Source: Aegilops tauschii subsp. strangulata (lineage: Eukaryota > Streptophyta > Magnoliopsida > Poales > Poaceae). Taken from it: 64,000 bases of DNA. The stretch lies in contig NC_053040.3 in NCBI RefSeq assembly GCF_002575655.3, forward strand, positions 361,396,267-361,460,266, read 5' to 3'. Position numbers and translations under genes: made by a program. Positions 58,463 through 64,000 of this stretch are shown here, one piece after another. Numbering within the stretch: position 1 is the first letter of the stretch; each line of letters starts with the position of its first letter. Under the pieces are notes generated by a model. That model searched no databases. It was given only the letters and a program-made list of their open reading frames with translations, and had not been told where the DNA came from.

Positions 58463-58597
58463 ACGGCCCGTAGAAGGCCCATTGATGCTATGGCCCGTAG
58501 AAGGCCCATTGTTTCTACGGCCCTTACAAGGCCCATTGTTTCTACGGACCTTACAAGGCCCATTGTTTCAACGGCCCGTAGGAGGCCCATGGTAACT
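58463..58597. repeat. 27-bp tandem repeat in the CACTA subterminal region
   Basis: Five units start at 58463, 58490, 58517, 58544 and 58571, each of the form ACGGCCCNTANAAGGCCCAT. Confidence 0.9.
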
Positions 58598-58914
58598 ACA
58601 GGAAATATGTAGCCCATGGTTATTGTGGCCTAGTTTTAAAAAATAGGTTATTGCGGCCAAACCGCGGAAAAAGAATTGCACTGACTACAAGCAAACAAAT
58701 AAACAAGATAACAAGGAAATAAATAAGCAAGCAACTTACGGTAGGCTATCACGGCTATTACACATATTACATCCACTGGGCATCAAAGTTCGCCACCAGT
58801 GCAAATATAGGGAACAAAGCAGCATATCATATACACTGGTTGTCAAAGTTGGCGACCGGTGCAAATAAACGCCGCAGCAAAACAAGTCCAGAACTGAAAC
58901 CACTTCAGAAGATC

Positions 58915-59350
58915 TCAAGAAACAATATCCTGGGTACCCATAATGCTGGCAAGATGCTTAGCAAGCTTATTAACTTTCTCTTGTTTGGCGCTTAAATCCT
59001 CCAGCGCTTGCTGTTGCACCAGAAAGTATGCATCTGAATTCTGCAGGGACTTCCTCAGTCCTTCAGCTTCCTGTCGCAACACATCTGATCGATGTCTTTC
59101 AACTTGAAGTTGAGACTCAAGAAGACGAACTGATTCAGGCAGCGAGTTCGAAGAGCTTGTGCCAGCAGTAGTGGCCAGTAACTCGAACACTACATCAAGA
59201 GGACTTTTGGGTTCTCTCACTGTCATCAAGATAGTTTTTATCAGCTTTCTTTGAGACCAATAGGGATGTCTCACTATCTTGAACCTTATCTGCATTACTT
59301 CCTTTACCATTGCATAACGGGGTACTGTTCTCCAATATTTTGTCCGCATT
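58915..59350 (-). CDS. Terminal exon of a CACTA-encoded protein with coiled coil
   Basis: The exon begins after a TCTCTTTTAG acceptor (59351-59352) and ends at the stop near 58915, about 145 codons. The first half is basic (RFKIVRHPYWSQRKLIKTI). The second half is a heptad-like coiled coil (VRLLESQLQVERHRSDVL, LSAKQEKVNKLAKHL). Its place, next to the subterminal repeats and pointing to the 3' terminus, fits the end of the CACTA second ORF. No catalytic motif is present in this exon. Upstream exons are partly recognisable at 59857-61442. Confidence 0.5.
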
Positions 59351-59856
59351 CTAAAAGAGAAACAAGCAGACACATCACAGGTTTACCATGTTGTATATGA
59401 AACTCATTTTGGTAAATTAGTTTAGTAGTAAAGTGGACAGGATAACAACATGAAACAAACATATATCTATGTACCATGGTCACTTTATGGTCTATATCAT
59501 TCTAGTTTTTGTTTCCAAATCAAGATAGAGACACCGTTCAAATAATATTTGTTCAAGACAAAGTAGAATAGACAGAATATAAGTGTGGGAAACTATAGAG
59601 CAATAACAACACTTGTAATGTGCATGACATGAGAACATAACTTTTTATTCAATTGAAACTGAAATCAACATAGAGCAAGTTACAACAGCAAACCAGTTAA
59701 AGAAACAGGTTTAAAACATACCTATTGCGCCATTGGAGTTTCAATTCCATCCTTCAAATTTGAAAATAGGTTGTATGAGTAAATACAGTGATGCAAGAGC
59801 AAAGGAGTATGAACCATAGCTACAGAACCTGACCTGAGAACAATTCTTCTTCTCCT

Positions 59857-61442
59857 TTAAGCGTTGAGTTGGGATTCAGAGTGGTGGTCCTCGTGCTTTG
59901 GGCACCGCAGTTCCCTTACTAACTGATCGTGTTTGGGTGCTCTGTGGTGGAGATGGTGCTGTGTCAACTGGAACTGGGTTACTATCTGCTGGGTTGGGGT
60001 TAGAAGGGGTGTAGTTGGTTCTCTGTCCAACTGGGTAGGGGTACAATCTGCGAGAGTCTGGGTTATGTGTGGTGGGGCTGGTTCTTGGGCAAGTACAACC
60101 GTGGTTCTATCTGCATCAACTGGTAGCACTATCTTTTCTGAAGACCGTGTGTTACTCCCTTAGATACTGCCATCACCCTCTCCAATTCAAATGGCTAATA
60201 AACAAGTAAAGTAATTGAATGTACATACATTGTATGATAAGACAGGTGCAATGGATAGTGGGGAATAAAAGAGGGCATGAAATAATTCACATTTATGTTG
60301 TCTAACCAAACAAGATAGCATGACACAATTTCACATATATGATGGCTAACTAAACAGGATAGCATGACACAATTTCACATTATGATGGCTAACTAAAAAA
60401 GATGGAAAGACATAGTTCAAAATATGTTGACTATGTAAACAGGATGACATGATATAACTATATAATGTGTTTATTAAATAGGTTGGCATGCCATAATTCA
60501 CATACATGCCGCCTATGGAAACATGATAGCATGATATAATTCACGGATAGAATGACATAATTCAAAATATGATGACTGTAAACACTAAATAGGATGAGAT
60601 GATATAACTATATGATGTCTTTATTAAATGGGTTGCCATGCCATAATTTAGATAGATGCTGTGTATGTAAACATGATGGCATGATATAATTCAAATATAT
60701 GATTTATATAGTAAGCAAGTAAGGAGATGGCAATCCATATATGATGTAAAAACTAAGCAATGCAAGACAACATGCATGACATGGGTAATATAACCCTGCC
60801 AAGTTTGAGCATAGACCTTAGGGGGGAAATAGGACTGGTCATCAGTCTCTGAATCCTCCTCTGAGGAGCTCTCTATAACCAGCAAAAGGTCTGCTTCAGC
60901 AGGTAGCATTGTCTGCTCTGAATACCTTGTTTTCACTCCAGATACTTCCATCACCGCTTCAAATGGCTGATACACATGAAGAGTAGTTGAATATACAAAT
61001 GTTGTCGACAAATGGAACATGTAATACAAAAAAATGACAGCATGATATAATTCACATACATGACGATTGGCTAAACAGCATGGCATTGGATAATTCACAT
61101 ATATAATGCCTTTGCAACAAGATAGCATTGCATAATTCACATATATAATGTCTTGCAACAAGATGGCAATGAATAATTCACATATATGGTAATTAGACAC
61201 TAAACAGGTGGCATTCACACAAAGCATGTCTAAACTAATCAAATGACATAGCAATGCAAGACACCATACACACGATATGAGCAACATAACCCTATCAAGT
61301 TAGAGCATACACCTTGGGGGGGGGAATAGGACCGGTCATCTGTCTTTGAATCCTCCTCTGAGGAGCTATCCGTAACCAGCACTTCGTCAGATAGCATAGT
61401 CTGCTCTGTAGACCTTGTTTTCACTCCAGAATTTTCCATCAC
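59857..61442 (-). pseudogene. Upstream exons of the CACTA gene with triplicated exon module
   Basis: Three diverged copies of one exon are visible on the minus strand, beginning near 61438, 60953 and 60175. The first two encode M-x-x-SGVKTR-x-x-EQTML, then VTDSSSEEDS or VIESSSEEDSETDD, and each runs into a donor-like position. The third is altered by indels and joins a long Pro/Thr-rich segment (59857-60129). Between the copies lie introns full of short units such as GCATGATATAATTCACATA. The repeated acidic Ser/Glu stretch may be a linker. Function is not known. Confidence 0.45.
60200..61240. repeat. Degenerate short tandem repeats in CACTA introns
   Basis: Units of about 50-65 bp built on GGATAGCATGACACAATTTC and ATATATGATGGCTAACTAAA recur at 60290-60700 and again at 61030-61240. 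Confidence 0.6.
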
Positions 61443-61445
61443 CGT

Positions 61446-61924
61446 TGAGGGAGTCCTGGACTAAGGGGTCCTCGGGCGTCCGGCCTGTTAGCCATGGGCC
61501 GGATTGATGGGCTATGAAGATACGAAGACCGAAGACTCTACCCGTGTCCGGATGGGACTCTCCTTGGCGTGGAAGGCAAGCTTGGTGACCACATATGAAG
61601 ATTCCTTTCTCTGTAACCGACCTTGTACAACCCTAGTCCCCTCCGGTGTCTATATAAACTGGAGGGCTTAGTCCGGATAGATATACTCATTACCATAGTC
61701 ATACAGGCTAGACTTCTAGGGTTTTAGCCATAACGATCTCGTGGTAGATCAACTCTTGTAATACTCATATTCATCAAGATCAATCAAGCAGGAAGTAGGG
61801 TATTACCTCCATAGAGAGGGCCCGAACCTGGGTAAACATTGTGTCCCCCGTCTCCTGTTGCCATCGACCTTAGACGCACAGTTCGGGACCCCCTACCTGA
61901 GATCCGCTGGTTTTGACACCGACA
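61446..61924 (+). repeat. 5' LTR of the third Gypsy copy
   Basis: 479 bp, starting TGAGGGAGTCCTGGAC and ending TTGACACCGACA. A TATA box TATATAAA lies at 61651-61658. The next bases TTGGTGCTTCCATTG (61925-61939) are the primer site. Confidence 0.88.
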
Positions 61925-61971
61925 TTGGTGCTTCCATTGAGAGTTCCACTGTGACGTCGAAGATAGGATCG

Positions 61972-64000
61972 ATGGCTCGCCTTGTTCTCAAGGACAATAT
62001 CACCTCTGGAGGAGCACTGGTCCCAGGCCAAACCCTCCGGCTGGGCGGCTTTACCATGACCGCTCGTTTGGCCGTTAAGCCGACGATGACCTCTCGGGTC
62101 ATCGAAAATTCCCTTCGTATTGACTCCGAACACTCCAAGCAGATGGATCCGACAGAGCTTTCGTATTTAAATGAGCTCCTAGATCGCATCACCGCCCTGG
62201 GGGTCGCTACAGACTACGATCGAATTGGGCTTAAACCCGATTAGAGAGAAATCAAATCTCCACCGATCACCCACCAGATAGCGGTAGTCGAGGAGCGAGA
62301 CGATAACTCTTCCCCTATATTGAGGACGGACTACGTCCGGATCTCCGACCTCGAAAAGCCGGACACCCACTTGCGAAGAGATGCATCCTGCCCTCCGAAC
62401 ATGGAATCGGACGATGGACCTAAGAAATCAGTTGATATCCCGGAGCCCAAACTGTTAAGTTCGGAAGATCTCCAGACTCCGGATCCAAAATTGGGTCAGG
62501 GTTCGGATTTAAATCCACCCACCACCCACATATAAGCACTCTCATGAGCATACAGCAGCAGTCTCAGGAAACGGTCCATCACTTCTGGGCCAGATTCCTC
62601 CTTGTCAAAGACAAGATTAAAGATTGCCGCGACGAAGACACGATCTCAGCGTTCCAAAACAATTGCATGGATGAAGGAATCCTCAACGCCATCAACCGCC
62701 ATCGCATATTACACTTCGCTGACTTGGCAACTATCGTACAGAAGTCAAGCGCAATGGAAAGCGCCTGGAAAACTCAGGCAGCCCATTGGGAGCCATCGGT
62801 CCCCACTCAACCCCTCGTTCAGACGAAAAGGGCGCACCCTCGTGGCACGCCCGGTCCAATTGTAAAGAAATATAAGCCAATTACGGGCGCGGAACCGTTC
62901 TGGGAGGATGGCTCGACGGGCCATGCAAAATACACACAAAACCGGATAATATACCGACCCACAGCCTTAGAGCATGTTGGATACTCCGGCAAGTGGTCAA
63001 GAGCGGCAAGGATATCCTCACCAAGAATACCCTAGAACAACACCCCCGGAAGACGACGACCTCAAAGTATTGACGGTCTTCGAGACATTCACTTCAAACA
63101 ATAGGCGCAAAAGGGCACTCAGCGAACTTGCCAAAGTCTGCCAAATCGCAGCAATAAACCCCTGGAACGACACGGCTATAACTTTTAATGCCGGTGAGAA
63201 ACCCAAATACAGGACAGACTGAGCACCAGCCGCCTTGGTCCTCAGTCCAATTGTGGGCGGCTTTCGGCTCACCAAGGTTCTCATGGACGGCGGCAGCGGA
63301 CTAAACCTCATCTACGAGGATACACTCCAAAAAATGGAAATAGACAGGAGCCGCATTGAGCAAAGCAGCACAACCTTCTGAGGAATCATTCCCAGCCGCG
63401 AGGCGCGGTGCGCGGGAAAAATAACACTTGACGTGGTATTCGGCACGTCGGAGAATTATCGGTCCAAAGAGATAACCTTCCAAGTGGCCCCTTTCAACAG
63501 CGGATATCACGCCCTCTTGGGGCGGGAGGCATTTACATGCTTCCAAGCTATACCTCATTATGGGTACATGAAGCTTAAGATGCCCGGGCCCAACGGCATA
63601 ATCACTCTCGCCAGTGATCCGGACATAGCACTCCGCGCCAAAAATAAAACCGCATCCCTTTCCCTTGAGGCATTATCTGAAGCCCTAGCGGCCGAAGAAT
63701 TAACCACAATGCGCTCCACGGTGGACAGGGATGATGTGATCCTAGACAAATGACCCAAATCCATCTCCTTCAAACCAGCAGAAGAAATAGTCAAATTCCA
63801 AGTCCATCCAACGGACCCTAAGAAGACAGCATCTATTGGAGCACAACTAGACACAACGGTTGATGCCACGCTACGAGAGTTCTTGCGCGAGAACTGGGAC
63901 ATATTCGCATGGCACCCTTCTGATATGCCAGGAATCCCACGTAAGTTGGCTGAACACAGCCTCAATATATTGAAGGGATACAAACCGGTCAAACAAACAC
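61972..64000 (+). pseudogene. gag-protease-pol reading frame, multiply broken
   Basis: It starts MARLVL at 61972 with the lineage motif LVPGQTLRLGGF, a TAG at 62242-62244, then the same frame to 62535. The capsid domain is represented only by its second half (62544-63035; VHHFWARFLLVKDKI): compared with the left copy, the first half is deleted. Another frame (62974 on) holds the protease region with LMDGGSGLN and GYHALLGREAF, interrupted by TGA at 63221-63223, 63379-63381 and 63751-63753. The frame then reaches an early polymerase motif (WDIFAWHPSDMPGI). Several TGA codons sit where the left copy has Lys or Arg, which fits decay of methylated CpG. Confidence 0.8.

Larger units (their letters stand above)
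57391..61445 (-). mobile_element. Second CACTA transposon of the same family, 3' portion, opposite orientation
   Basis: It starts CACTACAAAAAAAGACACTT at 57391, and the first 300 bp closely match the reverse complement of 5400-5698. Subterminal GGCCCATT/ACGGCCC repeats fill 57800-58630. Coding exons on the minus strand follow (58915-59350 and remains up to 61442). A Gypsy LTR begins at 61446, so the other end of this CACTA lies beyond the window. The three bases before the terminus are TAT. Confidence 0.85.
61446..64000 (+). mobile_element. Third Gypsy copy of the gag-protease lineage, 5' part
   Basis: The 5' LTR is 61446-61924, then primer site, a gag-protease-pol region read to the window edge. 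The five bases before the LTR are ACCGT. Unlike the left copy, it proceeds past the protease into the start of the polymerase region, so it is closer to the autonomous form. The other LTR is outside the window. It was inserted into the CACTA element. Confidence 0.85.

Noticed and set aside
60691..61287. 198-codon minus-strand frame
   Set aside because: Most of it translates intron repeats; only the central SGVKTR to SETDD part looks like an exon.

Overview
The window is nuclear DNA of a grass of the tribe Triticeae (wheat, Aegilops or barley type). I infer this from the repeats. There is an Angela/BARE-1/WIS-type Copia element whose LTR ends in the familiar TGTTGGAAATATGCCCTAGAG (read on the minus strand), several Gypsy lineages, Stowaway, Harbinger and CACTA transposons, and plant mobile domain (PMD) and FBD/LRR F-box pseudogenes. 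Family names come from memory and were not searched. No intact ordinary host gene is visible. The only long undamaged reading frames belong to one young Gypsy element (43195-54078). No rRNA, tRNA gene or CRISPR was recognised.

Layout, left part. Positions 1-5698 are the 3' portion of a CACTA transposon, interrupted by a 3.8 kb solo LTR (1083-4877). The CACTA end abuts a minus-strand PMD pseudogene whose four visible exons lie between 5699 and 17986. Intron 1 of that gene holds a complete minus-strand Gypsy element (7017-17586, target duplication GTCAT). This Gypsy has gag-protease but no reverse transcriptase. In the place of pol it carries a spliced gene on the opposite strand (8041-12502), and a second solo LTR (9374-10659, duplication AGCCC) sits inside an exon of that gene.

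Layout, middle. From 18 to 32 kb the DNA is less densely nested. It holds LINE-like tails, a small RGG-type ORF (19981-20193), an LTR-like repeat rich in TCGGT..ACCGA motifs and long AT-rich stretches. It also holds two Mutator-type foldback elements (23969-24375 and 25093-25923), a diverged tandem duplication, a Stowaway element that swallowed a Harbinger element carrying a captured-looking gene (27518-29510), and a second Harbinger with transposase remains (29598-30671).

Layout, right part. A second Gypsy of the same lineage as the left one (32721-54292) is split twice: by the Angela element (33347-41954, duplication TGACC) and by a 10.9 kb chromodomain Gypsy (43195-54078, duplication ACGAG) with an intact 1461-codon gag-pol and an extra 239-codon ORF. 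After it come a 498-bp tandem repeat, an F-box pseudogene (55510-57240), a second CACTA of the same family in opposite orientation (57391-61445), and a third Gypsy of the first lineage (61446 to the window end).

The window is therefore a layered record of insertions. Matching target duplications, and coding frames that resume on the far side of insertions, give the relative order: older CACTA, PMD and Gypsy layers underneath, with Angela and the chromodomain Gypsy on top.
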